Source of the DNA: Siphlonurus alternatus
Lineage: Eukaryota; Arthropoda; Insecta; Ephemeroptera; Siphlonuridae
Direction: 5' to 3'
DNA: 64,000 bases
NCBI GenBank assembly: GCA_949825025.1
Contig: OX463778.1
Coordinates: 4,912,501-4,976,500 of the forward strand
This document shows positions 1-10,446 of this stretch, piece by piece. The notes under the pieces are model-generated. The model searched no databases, was not told the origin of the DNA, and saw only the letters and a list, made by a program, of their open reading frames with translations. The translations under genes and the position numbers were made by a program. Position 1 is the first letter of the stretch, and each line of letters opens with the position of its first letter.

Positions 1-5
1 CATTT

Positions 6-21
6 ACACTCGAAAGAGTGT
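6..21 (+). other. Leader hairpin with GAAA tetraloop
   Basis: ACACTC-GAAA-GAGTGT forms a 6-bp stem closed by a GNRA tetraloop between the primer-binding region and gag. It is repeated at 23098-23113 in the other copy. The position suits a packaging or dimerisation signal, but that role is inferred. Confidence 0.5.
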
Positions 22-221
22 ACAGTAGCGTTACGCCGAAACTTCATGTACGATTATCTTCTCAATACCAAGTTAAGTGAACACAATAAGTGAAAGCAGT
101 GTTAAGTGGAAATTGTTTTGATGTGGGGGTAGTTTTTGTCGGTGCTATCATATACTGGCATTATTCCTCCTCCCACTTTCGACCCAGCGTCGACAAGACG
201 AGTTTCACAAAACCTTCAGCG

Positions 222-2270
222 ATGACGACAAAGAGTGGTGCTTCAACCTTCCCGGGGGAGCAAGAAGTACCCAGGGGGCAAGACTTGGAGGGTCAAGCCC
301 CACAACGGCACGCGGAGCAACCTCTGAGGCCACCGAGTAGGGTGTGTCATCACGATTCGTCGGACATGAGTCGGGGCTTGTGGATAAGCCAAGAGGGTCA
401 GTCAGTCTCCGCGGAGCACGGACTTTTCTCACAACCGCGTGCGGGCGGGGGTGGGAGAACGAGCCGTTGGCCGCCCCGTGAGGAGGCCGGTAGGGGTCGC
501 AATGTCGGACCTGACGCGATTCCTACGCACTTTGGTGACCTATCAGCAAGGACGCCATATGTGCTTTACCCAGCTGAATTTGGAGACAGTTCGCATTACA
601 CGACGAACAACCTACACTTCGAGCATACTGAAATGCATCGCGCAATGATACATCGAGAGAGAGGAAACCAAGCAACCACCTCAACTATCGACATTCTGCA
701 AAACAACCCTGCTGCTTACCAACCCCTACAAAGTCAACGAGTTTACGACAGATTTGCTAATTTAAATTTGCAATCCGTGAATGAAGAACAATGTGACAGT
801 GAAAATTATAATTATCGCCAAGAATATTTCAAGACACGAAATGCTATTGAGGGAACTGTGGAAACCGAGTTCACTCTAGCATATAGACATGAAGATACTC
901 AACCAGTTCTCATACAAGGCTATGCCAGCCAAGAGCGGCAAAACCTAACCCGACACCCTGAACACCCACCTAACCACCCCCATAGTCAACTATACAAGAC
1001 TACTACAAAAGCGTCACCGACTGATAACAATCAAAATAATTATTATTCGCCTGTTTCTTCACAACAAGCAAATCGATTTAACTCTCCAACCGAAAACAAT
1101 CACCACCCCCCACCCCTGAACTTACAATATCGTAACAGTAATACCTTAACACCCTTCCAACCCCTGTCTCATCAACCCTTCCGGTCTCCTTCAGCAGTAC
1201 GTTGTGATAATTTAATTGAGCGACCATATGATTTTACCTCAGCTGCATTGGAAGTCGAGACCAGGGGGTTAAATCAAACAGTGCTGCAAGTACAGTCTCA
1301 GTCAAAAATAATGCCACCTCTTCAAACAAATGAAACATATCAGTTCGGTGCAAATTTTAATCAATTTAACCAACGAGGAAAAGGACGCCCGCTGGCTCAG
1401 TCAGCGTCAGGTGCCATTCCTCCCCCACCTTTCAGCAACCAAATGCAGGGATCAGGCTACCAGCCGCGTATTTCCGCATGTGTTGTTCAACCCCCTACTT
1501 ACCAAACCTACCCCCAAACATTCCCTACGCCCACATCACGGCAGGTGCCACAGCAAATGCCAAGTCTCCGCTTACCGTTGCCTACATATAGTGGCCGCAG
1601 AGATAAACTCACCCCAACCGAATTTATCAGTGCATTCGAACTATACGCTCGTTCTAGCACCTATGTTCCTCAAGCCATACTTATCTCTGAGATGCCATCA
1701 GCATTAAAGGGTGATGCTAATTGTTGGTGGAATTTGCATGGCGGATTCTACAACTGGGACATTTTTATAGGTGAATTTATGCGTGAATTTGCCGAGCCAA
1801 ATTACCAGGAGCTACTGTGGAAACAACTCGACGAAAGAATTCAACTCCCTGGAGAGACGCTCCCAGAATTTATCACAGTAATCGCAGCATTTTTCAGACG
1901 TCTTAATATACCAGTAACAGAGTCTGAGAAAGTACATCGAGTGTTAACCCAAATGTTACCCGAGTATTATTACTATACTCACGGACGAACTTACCATAGT
2001 TTGTACGAGCTCGCCAGAGATGCACGCGACATCCAAGATTTAATTTTGCAACAACGAATGTCTCACACCCTCCCTTTTGCCAGCTACTCGGCGGAGCCAT
2101 ACAGTACAAGTACTGAGGTAGCAGGAACCCCATCCCCAGCGTCACGCACCTCAACGTCCACCTTTCTCGATGACACCCGTCAACCTACTGCAAAGCGGGA
2201 GACAGGGGGTCGAGATTCAAATAATCAACGACCTCAAATTACCCCACAGCAGGAGCCAAAAAACGTGTAG
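222..2270 (+). CDS. gag: Retrotransposon Gag (copy A)
   Basis: Structural protein of the LTR element, 682 residues from the first in-frame ATG at 222. The frame is open upstream to about 90, but only a GTG is found there. Roughly the first 450 residues are Pro/Gln/Asn-rich and probably disordered. About residues 450-620 form a Ty3/gypsy-like Retrotrans_gag helical domain, with a WW-containing core (DANCWWNLHG) and the typical GETLPEF...FFRRL...VLTQMLPEYY pattern. No CCHC zinc knuckle is present, so nucleic-acid binding may come from the basic extension in the -1 frame. The frame ends TAG just after a slippery heptamer. It differs from copy B by a handful of substitutions and both are intact. 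Confident as a Gag; the clade is less certain. Confidence 0.85.
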   Translation: MTTKSGASTFPGEQEVPRGQDLEGQAPQRHAEQPLRPPSRVCHHDSSDMSRGLWISQEGQSVSAEHGLFSQPRAGGGGRTSRWPPREEAGRGRNVGPDAIPTHFGDLSARTPYVLYPAEFGDSSHYTTNNLHFEHTEMHRAMIHRERGNQATTSTIDILQNNPAAYQPLQSQRVYDRFANLNLQSVNEEQCDSENYNYRQEYFKTRNAIEGTVETEFTLAYRHEDTQPVLIQGYASQERQNLTRHPEHPPNHPHSQLYKTTTKASPTDNNQNNYYSPVSSQQANRFNSPTENNHHPPPLNLQYRNSNTLTPFQPLSHQPFRSPSAVRCDNLIERPYDFTSAALEVETRGLNQTVLQVQSQSKIMPPLQTNETYQFGANFNQFNQRGKGRPLAQSASGAIPPPPFSNQMQGSGYQPRISACVVQPPTYQTYPQTFPTPTSRQVPQQMPSLRLPLPTYSGRRDKLTPTEFISAFELYARSSTYVPQAILISEMPSALKGDANCWWNLHGGFYNWDIFIGEFMREFAEPNYQELLWKQLDERIQLPGETLPEFITVIAAFFRRLNIPVTESEKVHRVLTQMLPEYYYYTHGRTYHSLYELARDARDIQDLILQQRMSHTLPFASYSAEPYSTSTEVAGTPSPASRTSTSTFLDDTRQPTAKRETGGRDSNNQRPQITPQQEPKNV

Positions 2271-2305
2271 AGACCCTCACGCAATCAAAACGTCAGCGTG
2301 AGGGT
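2258..2305 (+). promoter_or_regulatory. Programmed -1 ribosomal frameshift signal
   Basis: In the gag frame the codons are CCA AAA AAC GTG TAG, giving the canonical X XXY YYZ heptamer A AAA AAC at 2258-2264. Eight nucleotides later a perfect 10-bp stem begins: ACCCTCACGC (2273-2282) with GCGTGAGGGT (2296-2305) and a 13-nt loop. Slippage by -1 leads directly into an open frame of 138 codons. The same heptamer is known from mammalian betaretroviral gag-pro sites. The arrangement is identical in copy B (25350-25397). Confidence 0.8.
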
Positions 2306-2680
2306 GAAGAACGCTGTGCGACAAAAAGACGCAACAGAAAAAGGAAAAGATTTTGGAAGAGACAAAGGAAAAGGTTAAGGGAAGCAAACTCATCATCATG
2401 CCCTGCCATACCTAACCTTACAATACCTATTAAAACCCCGCCAGTGCAGCACAACAACCCACTGCAACGTGGCTCTTCAAAATCTGAACCCGACTATAAT
2501 TTACTAGCAACCATGTCACCCCAAAATCGACCACGACAAAAAGATAATTCTTCAGGAGTGATGGGGAGAAACCAAACAACAGCTCCTCTTTTCACCAAGA
2601 AGAAAAAGGGAAGACTTAAAAACAAGTCAACTCCCCCCAATGAGCTTCTGTTCACGAACTGCGCTGTCCTAGTTCAGTGA
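2264..2680 (+). CDS. Basic Gag extension in the -1 frame (copy A)
   Basis: Open for 138 codons after the slippery site, ending TGA at 2678-2680. It is not preceded by a good start codon, so frameshifting is the likely route of expression. Codons 2324-2374 encode a stretch with 13 basic residues out of 17, and a second basic patch (KKKKGRLKNK) lies near the C-terminus. There is no aspartic protease DTG or DSG motif and no RT motif. A nucleocapsid-like RNA-binding tail is the simplest inference. The frame is the same length in copy B, with a few amino-acid changes. Confidence 0.6.
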   Translation, partial: RVETLTQSKRQREGEERCATKRRNRKRKRFWKRQRKRLREANSSSCPAIPNLTIPIKTPPVQHNNPLQRGSSKSEPDYNLLATMSPQNRPRQKDNSSGVMGRNQTTAPLFTKKKKGRLKNKSTPPNELLFTNCAVLVQ

Positions 2681-3080
2681 TAAGCAAAGCTCCCCCCATC
2701 ATCATCACCCACAGTTACCTAAAAAAATAAATTATGCCATATCATGCCCCGACCCCATTCATGTACCAGTAAGCCTAAGCATCACATGCCAAGATGGCTT
2801 CAATGTTCCCCTAGTCTTCAGATCAGCCTAAGCATCAAATGCCATGATGGCTGCAACGTTCAATGAGCTACGGGCTACGGATATTACTTCAGCTTGCAGT
2901 CCAAGATGTTCCCAATCAACACTTACAGAAAGGGCAGAAGCATGGTAAATCAAGCTTGGATCTAATTTGTTTAATATGATAATTGTTCATTGTGTTTATT
3001 TTTCAGTTGTCATAAAAAGTAGAGTGTTACTTTTTGTTGTAAATTTCAAAATAGTATTTCCAAATTTACAAAGGGGGTAA
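2681..3080 (+). other. Element 3' untranslated region with 37-bp direct repeat and polypurine tract
   Basis: Non-coding. A 37-bp unit starting AGCCTAAGCATCA is present twice, at 2772-2808 and 2825-2861, with a few mismatches. The tract AAAGGGGGTAA immediately before the LTR (ending 3080) is the expected plus-strand primer. Confidence 0.65.
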
Positions 3081-4454
3081 TGTAACTTCCCTACTTTTTA
3101 TGTCTTAATTATAATGCTTTACTTCAGTTTTAACCTTCTCAATTTGCTTTTAAATTTTTGGTGCAACCAATAAATATTGGGAGGTACCAACCATATTAAA
3201 TAAACAGCTGTCCTGTTCCCGCCAAATCTATGCACATATTGTGAACGTAAACAAAATATTTTCTTTAATTTATTATTACAACAAAAGTAAAAATTCCCCA
3301 ACTAAACCTATTAGCACTGTTCATAGTAAATTTTATTTACTTTCTTTTAAATGATATATGAGCTCATTATTACGTATATTTGTTGTGCAATCTCATATTT
3401 ACTAAACTTCTCTCCTATGCATACCAGTGCATATTAAATAACAGTTCATCGTTAATTTTTCGTTTCATGTAAAACAGTTAATATATTTTTATAAATAATT
3501 ATTTCAAGTGTGCATAGAAGTATACTGTTAATCATAAAAGTTGTTTTTCTTGTAAATATAAATAATGTAAAATCGTATATTGCCGGTTCGCAAAACGAGC
3601 CGTAATTGATACAATTTGCTTACCTAATTATGTAAAAAAAGCTGCATAATAGTATTGTCTAATTTGTCACATGCAATTTATTATGTTTTCTATTATTTAA
3701 CGTCAATATTGATTTATTGAAAGTGTGAAGAATTTTCCACAAAACTAGGGAAGTGACATAACAGCAATAATACTCAAAAGGTGGCAACACTAAAATTCCA
3801 GGTAAACAATAGACACAGCTGACCGAGGGCACCGAGGTTATAAAAGCTTGTGCCCAAAAATGTCAAGTCAGTCCTTGCGGTTGATTCACTGCGGCGCCAC
3901 GCTGCTGGTCCCGCGACGGCTCACATTCCTTTGTTCGGTGAATTTCATAGTTCTGTCTACAGGTGGCGTTTGTTGCTTATCCACCCGCTGGTAATCAACA
4001 AACTCACCTGGTAGAATCGGGTGCTGTCTGTTTAGATCTTCATTGTGTTTCTGCTACGTGATTTACTTCAAGATTATTCAACGTCCTTTCAATTAAGTAT
4101 TAATTATATCACATTTGTCTTCTATCATAATTATTAAATTAAGCTACAGTATAAAATCATAATAATATTAATATTGTCAATAGTGTATTTTTCCCAGTTT
4201 ATTTGTTTTACATGCAATAAAATAGAGTCAGTGTTTGTTGATTAAATTATAATCTTTTAATTTATAATATACACCCATTCCTATATAAAAATAATATAAA
4301 GATAATAAGAAGAAGTGCGCTTAGTTGAATTTAAGCTAGTGGTAAAGTAATTGCCAGATTGGGAACCCACCCACGCTCTCCTCCTCTCGCCCCCTAGACA
4401 ACTTGAGGCCCATCTATCAGTTACGACGAGGGGAGGAAGTTAGGGTCCGTTTCA
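3081..4454 (+). repeat. 3' LTR of copy A
   Basis: Begins TGTAACTTCC and ends GTCCGTTTCA, about 1374 bp, matching the LTRs of copy B with scattered differences. TATAAAAG lies near 3840 and AATAAA at 4216-4221. No target duplication can be tested because the 5' LTR is off the window. Confidence 0.9.
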
Positions 4455-4500
4455 AAACATAATTAATTACAATAATTACATGCAATATTATGAAAGTTAA

Positions 4501-4501
<1 letters not shown>

Positions 4502-4598
<97 letters not shown>

Positions 4599-4661
4599 TA
4601 TATCTAATTAAATTAACAATTTTAATTAATTAACTAAAATTATAAAATATTTTACAAATTG

Positions 4662-4730
<69 letters not shown>
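4502..4730. repeat. (TA)n microsatellite tracts
   Basis: Two long (TA)n runs (4502-4594 and 4668-4727) separated by AT-rich sequence. Other long (TA)n tracts lie at 5125-5160, 8777-8852 and 31559-31684. Confidence 0.95.
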
Positions 4731-4734
<4 letters not shown>

Positions 4735-4736
<2 letters not shown>

Positions 4737-5121
4737 AATCAAACCCTATTGGGTACTTCTATTTACTAATTACATACTACTTTGAAACCCCGAACCTTCC
4801 GAAACCCTAACTTGAGCGTTTCGCAGGCTCTTCCGGAACGGGGGCGGCCACGGCCTTGCAAATCCATCCCGGCATTTGCCTGCGGCTGAGGGAAACGTGG
4901 AAACCTCAGCCAAGATGGACGCTACAGCTTTTGTCAATGAACCGGAAGTGCAATGGTCCAAAGCCAGGGGAACCACATGGTGGAAAAGCGCAACGATTTA
5001 CCCCTGGGTGGGAAACGTGGTTTTTGTTGAAAATGGTCACCCATCCAACTACTAACCACGCGCGGCGTTGCTTGACTTCGGTGATCTGACGAGACCCGAT
5101 CAAGCGCACTGCGCCACACCT

Positions 5122-5124
<3 letters not shown>
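4735..5124 (-). mobile_element. 5S rRNA-derived SINE
   Basis: Read on the minus strand, the head closely follows the central and 3' part of 5S rRNA: GGTCTCGTCAGATCACCGAA, then a GTCAAGCAACGCCG block, then TTAGTAGTTGGATGGGTGACC-type sequence. It thus retains the 5S internal Pol III control region. A roughly 300-bp unrelated body follows, ending at CCCAATAGGGTTTGATT. A near-identical full-length copy is at 9178-9567 and diverged or partial copies are at 6366, 17519, 5455 and 21200. This is the SINE3 type of architecture. Confidence 0.75.
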
Positions 5125-5160
<36 letters not shown>

Positions 5161-5163
<3 letters not shown>

Positions 5164-5372
5164 GCGCGGATCCAGATCCCTGAAGCCCCCCCCCCCCGGC
5201 CGCCCCCCCCCCCCCCCCCCCCCCACGAAATTTTGAATTCAACATTATAGGCATATTAATTATAGGTGCATATTTCCTCACTCCAATTGTTTTTGTTTTT
5301 TATATAACATTAGGCATCAGTCCGGCAGTCCCCCCCCCCCCGAATTTTTTTCTGGATCTGCGCCTATATTAT
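5161..5372. mobile_element. MITE with CAGGCGCGGATC ends
   Basis: Terminal inverted repeats CAGGCGCGGATCCAG and CTGGATCTGCGCCT around a C-homopolymer-rich centre. It is the same family as 8421-8602 and 9769-9976. Confidence 0.65.
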
Positions 5373-5454
5373 ATATAATATATGTATAATAAGGTCATAA
5401 ACTCATAAAGTCTCATGATTTATTTATATTAAATTATATTATATTTTTTTTTTT

Positions 5455-5800
5455 TTTCACCCTAATAAGCAGAGCTTTTACAACTCGTGGCGGGGTAATG
5501 GGTATTAATAGGATAAGGTATCTATATAGGGAAAGGATGGTGGCCACGCGGCCTGTTATGCATCCCATGCAGCATTCACTCTGAGACTGAGATGAGTGAG
5601 GTGAGACTGAGGGAACCGTGGAAAACCTCCAGTCAGCTTGGACCAGTATAGGACGCGGGCAATGTACCAAAGCGATGTCCATTGCAGAGCCTGCATGGGG
5701 AACCACACGCAAGTGAATCAATGCACCAGCCTGGGTATATTATAGAAAGCAAGATGAATTTAACCCAGGGAGGGTCGAGGGCCGGCGCCGCGGATCGAGC
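5455..5800 (-). mobile_element. Diverged body of the 5S-SINE family
   Basis: Minus-strand sequence shares the SINE body order (GTTCCCC, GGTTTTCCACGGTTCCCTCA, GCATAACAGGCC) but lacks the 5S head. A second headless body lies at 21200-21400 on the plus strand. Confidence 0.45.
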
Positions 5801-6365
5801 TTCTCGTGATTTTTTCTTGAAACCGGCCATCCAAATAACTTATAATAAGTCGTCATAATTATTATAATATAATATGTAAATTATGTTGGCACCCAAATAA
5901 TTAAGGCTGACAAAAACTCGCAGAACTAGATTGAAGCATCGTGAAATGCTCCAATCCCGAATATGCCGAAATCAAATTTCAGCTCTGGGTCAATAAACCA
6001 GCACGATCGTGCTCCTAACTATTTCTGGTCATATTAAAATGCTCCAAAGCCGATGGAGACTTTTTTGCTTCGGCTTTGGAGCAATTTCATTTGACCATAC
6101 AGGTTTGACCCAAAGCCGAAATGAGTTTTTGTAATTTGGAGCAAAATTTGCCCACATCTAGTTCTGCGCATTTTGCTGAGTTCACGTAACTTGCATTCTT
6201 TGATAAGTTTGGTAATGCACGCCAAAATTATACATACCACATTTCCTCAACAGAGAGCCGGATTATTATATAAAAGTCATATTATATATTATATAATAAT
6301 ATATATATATATATATATGCGAAGCACTATATTTATTTATAATGAAATGTACCTGAGGTTGAGCG
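5801..6365. other. No gene seen
   Basis: AT-rich. An imperfect inverted repeat around 5935-6165 (AAATGCTCCAAAGCCGA and related words, both orientations) suggests an old foldback. A short (TA)n follows at 6296-6318. Confidence 0.5.
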
Positions 6366-6600
6366 TGACGCAGTGCATTGAATGGTTTTCGTTAGATCAC
6401 CGAAGTCAAGCCTACGTAGTACGTAGAGCGTGCGGTTTTACTATAATACTTGCATGGATGGGTGACCGTTTCAAGTAATAATTACGTTACTCCCTCCCTG
6501 GGGTAAATTCGTATCGCTTTCCACCCAGTGCAGCGATGCACTTGTGTGCAGTGGCTCCACAGGCTTTGGACATCACTTTGGTCGGTTTTCCGAGACGCTT
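6366..6600 (+). mobile_element. Diverged 5S-derived SINE
   Basis: Plus-strand head with GATCACCGAAGTCAAGC and GGATGGGTGACCGTTTCAAG, the 5S A-box and C-box regions, followed by the SINE body (CCCTGGGGTAAATTCG). It is clearly older than the copies at 4735 and 9178. Confidence 0.6.
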
Positions 6601-6617
6601 ACAGAGTATATAGGCAG

Positions 6618-7010
6618 AGTGCAACACTAGGGTGCAACAAAAGTTGCATACTTCCTAGGCGGCGTTCAAATGAAATGGAGGGCACTATATTGGCGTCATA
6701 AAGTTTTAGTGCGAACCTAGTGGTAACTGCTGGAACTACGTACGTCTGGCGAGGATTGCTGTATATGATTAACATTGTAAAATCGTGTAAATGCTCCGTC
6801 AGAAGCCACAGCATAATTTTACAGAAATGACAACACCATATAATAAGTTGTCAAATACTTATAAAAAAATATTTCAACTTCGTAAGTGATTTCTTTCCAA
6901 AAAATTTGATAATTTTTGTGATTCTACCCATGCTATAGGTATTGCCGTATACTCGATGCAAAGAGCAAATTTTTCAGACGTCATGAGCGCCATCTCTTGG
7001 TCCTTTATGT
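6618..7010. repeat. Dispersed repeat, inverted relative to 37265-37645
   Basis: Blocks such as ATGCTCCGTCAGAAGCC and AAGTGATTTCTTTCC recur in reverse complement at 37400-37520. The first part (GGCAGAGTGCAACACT) recurs at 10050. No coding potential seen. Confidence 0.55.
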
Positions 7011-7204
7011 CCTCTATACTAGCTCCCAGCGGCGGATCAACGCAGGGAGGGGTGGGGGAGGAAAATCGGGGGTTTAACACTTCCCCTAATAAAGGTCTCA
7101 AAATACATCGAAAATGTTACCACACTCACCCGTCCTACCCCCCCTCCTACCCCAAATTTAACATTTCGGGATAGAGAACTACCTCCTCCAGATTTGAGCC
7201 GCGC

Positions 7205-7390
7205 GCTTTAGATACAATCAATATAATGTGTAGTACATGCAAGTGTTAGTGACGTGCATGAACACTAAGTGACCATCGCAACATACAGAAGGATTACATC
7301 GAACACCGGCAAAGGTGAAAGTCCGAAAAGTTAAATAAATATTACATTCAATATGAATATACCAATTGCACGAAAAAGTTATTTATACTA
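7205..7390. repeat. Dispersed repeat shared with 61040-61330
   Basis: The block containing CGAACACCGGCAAAGGT and CACTAAGTGACCATCGC is found again as two facing arms at 61040-61150 and 61200-61330. No gene seen. Confidence 0.55.
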
Positions 7391-7689
7391 ATATATTATA
7401 AATATGTAATACAATATTTAATAAATATATTATCATTTTTTTTCCAAGTTATGAATCAAACAATGCAGTACTCCATGACGCTTGCCATTGAGCCATGTTA
7501 GAAAGGCGCTTCAGTAGGTGAGGGATCAGTTTCTCCCTCCTGGCAGTTCCCATGCACATGAACCATTAGGCCCATTACTGTCACAAGTCCTGCCACGTCG
7601 GTTTCACACTGCAAATTGAGCACGTTCTCTGTAAGGCCCCAAAAAGCCGTGCAGTGGCAAGGAAAAATAATTCCCGTAGGGTATATAAT

Positions 7690-7910
7690 GACGCCACTGG
7701 AGTTAGGGGGGTCGCAGACAGACTTCGCATATGGTACCGTATAACTTCGTATGATAAAAAATTAGAACCGTTTCTATAATAAATGATGAACTTACGATAC
7801 CATACCATGCGAAGCTGTGTACGCGCGCATATACCTGATCGCATAGTTTCTTTTTTTTTATATATATATATATAATATGCTGCATGCGAAATCATGCGAT
7901 TCGGAGAGGA
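7690..7910. repeat. Dispersed repeat shared with 58550-58720
   Basis: TTAGAACCGTTTCT, GAACTTACGATACCATACCA and GCGAAGCTGTGT recur in the same order at 58580-58640. The flanking 7400-8420 shows no gene. Confidence 0.5.
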
Positions 7911-8420
7911 GATGCCCCTGTGGCAGTGTTTGTGATCGTACGATCGTGAGCGAGGAACGATCCTTACGACCAGCAGTCACAGAGGCGGATTGGTGCGCGA
8001 GCATCACCATAATTCGCTGCGTTATTCTCTCCAACTAGAGCAAAAAAATCATATTCGACATTCCAACTCTCGCTCTAGCGGCCGCTAATTAAACATCTAT
8101 GTAAGATCTAAGCGGCTGATTCGAATATGTGATTCACATCGCGCCTGCTGTCGCTCGATGTGAGTCGGGAGGGAGGTGACAGCCTTGCAGCGATCTGGAC
8201 CTCGGTCTGTGGCTCTGCAATGCTTGAGTGTATAAACAAACCATGCATATAATATATATTGTATCTTTCGTAATCGGGCTATCATAACATCTTAATAATA
8301 GTCTGTCCTGGATATATACATTAAAAAAAAAAAAAAAAAAACTGTCTGCGACTAGCCTTAGAGTTTGATTAGTTTACACAATGTTGGTTTCAAAAGACCT
8401 CAACCGCGAGCATCTTTAAT

Positions 8421-8602
8421 CAGGCAGGCGCGGATCCAGGGGGGGTGCTGGGGGGGGGGGGGGGAGGGGGCTGCAGCCCCCTCCCCCGAAATTTTGGATT
8501 TAACATGGGCAATATAGGCATTATTCCCACTCCAAATGATATTTTTTAACATTGACCTTATGGAGGCAGCCCTCCCGAAATTTTTTTCTGGATCCGCGCC
8601 TG
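8421..8602. mobile_element. hAT-like MITE
   Basis: Ends CAGG...CGCGGATCC and GGATCCGCGCCTG, flanked by 8-bp duplications TCTTTAAT (8413-8420) and TCTTTAAC (8603-8610), 7 of 8 matching. The 8-bp target duplication places this MITE family in the hAT superfamily. Confidence 0.65.
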
Positions 8603-8773
8603 TCTTTAACTACACATCCCTCTGTAGTGCTGGGCAGTCCAAGCTGCATGCCAAGCGTGCGGATGTACAGCTCTGCAGTGGTATCAAATGAAGTTGTCTA
8701 TCACCGGTGAGCCGGGCCACGGAATGCAGTGTCCTCTCTCAATACCAGCTTGGAACTGGTTATGGTAGTTATG

Positions 8774-8861
<88 letters not shown>

Positions 8862-8937
8862 ACATACATATATATACATATATAATTGTATATATATATA
8901 ATATATATATATATATATAATTGTATATAATAATTGC

Positions 8938-9117
8938 GGGGGGCATTCACAGAGCACTTTAACCCCAACTTTAGCCCCAAGTTTTATCCCTGGTACTAAA
9001 CATGGTGCTAAACCAGGGGCTAACCATGTCTAGCTCCTAGTTTAGCACCATGTTTAGTATACCAGGGATAAAACTTGGAGCTAAAGTTGGGATTAAAGTG
9101 CTTTGTGAATGTCCCCC
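8938..9117. mobile_element. Foldback MITE
   Basis: Near-perfect inverted repeat of about 80 bp per arm: GGGGGCATTCACAGAGCACT opens it and AGTGCTTTGTGAATGTCCCC closes it. The centre is around CTAACCATGTCTAGC. Confidence 0.75.
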
Positions 9118-9177
9118 TGCATGACTATATGACGTCACAGCGTTTTGCAACATGATTTTTTTTTTTTAGTTTTTAAT

Positions 9178-9567
9178 CAAACCCTATTGGGTACTTCTAT
9201 TTACTAATTACATATATATACTACTTTGAAACCCCGAACCTTCCGAAACCCTAACTTGAGCGTTTCGCGGGCTCTTCTGGAACGAGGGCGGCCACGGCCT
9301 TGCAAATCCATCCCGGCATTTGCCTGCGGCTGAGGGAAATGTGGAAACCTCAGCCAGGATGGACGCTACAGCTTTTGTCAATGAACCGGAAGTGCAATGG
9401 TCCAAAGCCAGGGGAACCACATAGTGGAAAAGCGCAACGTTTTACCCCTGGGTGGGAAACGTGGTTTTTGTTGAAAATGGTCACCCATCCAACTACTAAC
9501 CACGCGCGGCGTTGCTTGACTTCGGTGATCTGACGAGACCCGGTCAAGCGCACTGCGCCACACCTCC
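9178..9567 (-). mobile_element. 5S rRNA-derived SINE, full copy
   Basis: Near-identical to 4735-5124 with the same 5S head (minus strand, GATCACCGAAGTCAAGCAAC) and the same 3' terminus CCCAATAGGGTTTGATT followed by an A-rich stretch. Two closely similar copies 4.4 kb apart indicate recent activity or a segmental copy. Confidence 0.75.
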
Positions 9568-9768
9568 CTGATTTTAAGGATGTTAGAGGCTTCAAAAAAA
9601 AGGTGAAAAAATTGGCAATACACAACTCGAGGTCCTCTATCCAAATATGCAATAAACAAATGTCATGAAGGTTGTCGATTGGTGAAACCTTGTATACATA
9701 ATATTATACAAACACGTTTTTTGACGCTTGAAAAGTTGAATTTCAAAGAGTTTTGCAGAATGCGCGCA

Positions 9769-9976
9769 ACCTGGCGCAGATCCAGGAGGGGGGCTGGTTT
9801 GAGCAATCCCCCCCCCCCTCCTTGCCCAAAACTTTGGATTTAACATATATATGTTTTCCTGAATAAACACATTAAAACAAAAAGGCAATATAAGCATTTC
9901 TCTCACTCAATTTTTTAACATTGGAATTAGCCCCCCTCAACCTCCCCAAAATTTGGTTCTCGATCCGCGTCTGTTC
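9769..9976. mobile_element. MITE related to 8421-8602
   Basis: CTGGCGCAGATCCAGG at one end and CGATCCGCGTCTG at the other, with a C-rich inner block and GGATTTAACATATA-type interior, as in the sister copies. Confidence 0.6.
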
Positions 9977-10446
9977 TCCTACAATAGCGGTTTGATTAGT
10001 AGAGCCGCAAAATCCGAGTTAATTAATTTGCCAAAACGCCTGCAGGGTAGGCAGAGTGCAACACTGAGATGCTACAAAAGTTGCATACTTCCAGGCGTTC
10101 AACTGAAATGTAGGGGGGCAGTAGCACTCACTGGTCAGTTGCGCCCCCCCCCCCCAATTATCCCAAAATACATTGAAAACGTGACCACTCCTGAACTGTT
10201 GCCACCCCTCCCACCCCAAATTTAACCCCCTCCAGAGCCGCGCGCTGGACCCGCCACTTAATTGTGACGAGTATGTTGCTATATCCGATCCCCATATGGT
10301 CACGTGGAAAATCTAATTTGAGCTTCATATATTTGTTCAAGTAAGAAACAAGTTCTTACATGGGAGCTTGATAATATTTAAAATAATTAAAGCAAAAAAT
10401 AGAAATTAATATAGTAAGATATATATACCTTATAATTTATAATAGG

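Larger units (their letters stand above)
1..4454 (+). mobile_element. Gag-only LTR retrotransposon, copy A (5' end outside window)
   Basis: Internal region and 3' LTR of a terminal-repeat retrotransposon. Base 1 matches base 23093 of the complete copy, so only the 5' LTR and about 72 bp are missing. Order: leader, gag frame, frameshift signal and basic extension, about 400 bp untranslated, polypurine tract, 3' LTR. No protease, reverse transcriptase, RNase H or integrase frame exists between gag and the LTR, so this is a TR-GAG-type non-autonomous element that must borrow enzymes from another family. A few percent divergence or less from the second copy points to recent activity. Confidence 0.9.

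Noticed and set aside
90..221. N-terminal extension of Gag by 44 residues
   Set aside because: The upstream open frame starts only at GTG; the first ATG in frame is at 222, so I set the start there.
4735..5124. Functional 5S rRNA gene
   Set aside because: Only the central and 3' part of 5S is similar, with mismatches, and it is fused to a body repeated elsewhere; a SINE explains it better.
5068..5281. Open frames of repeated Tyr-Ile and Pro/Gly near 5100
   Set aside because: They are translations of a (TA)n tract and C/G homopolymers, not coding sequence. The same holds for 8684-8980 and the start of the frame at 31758.
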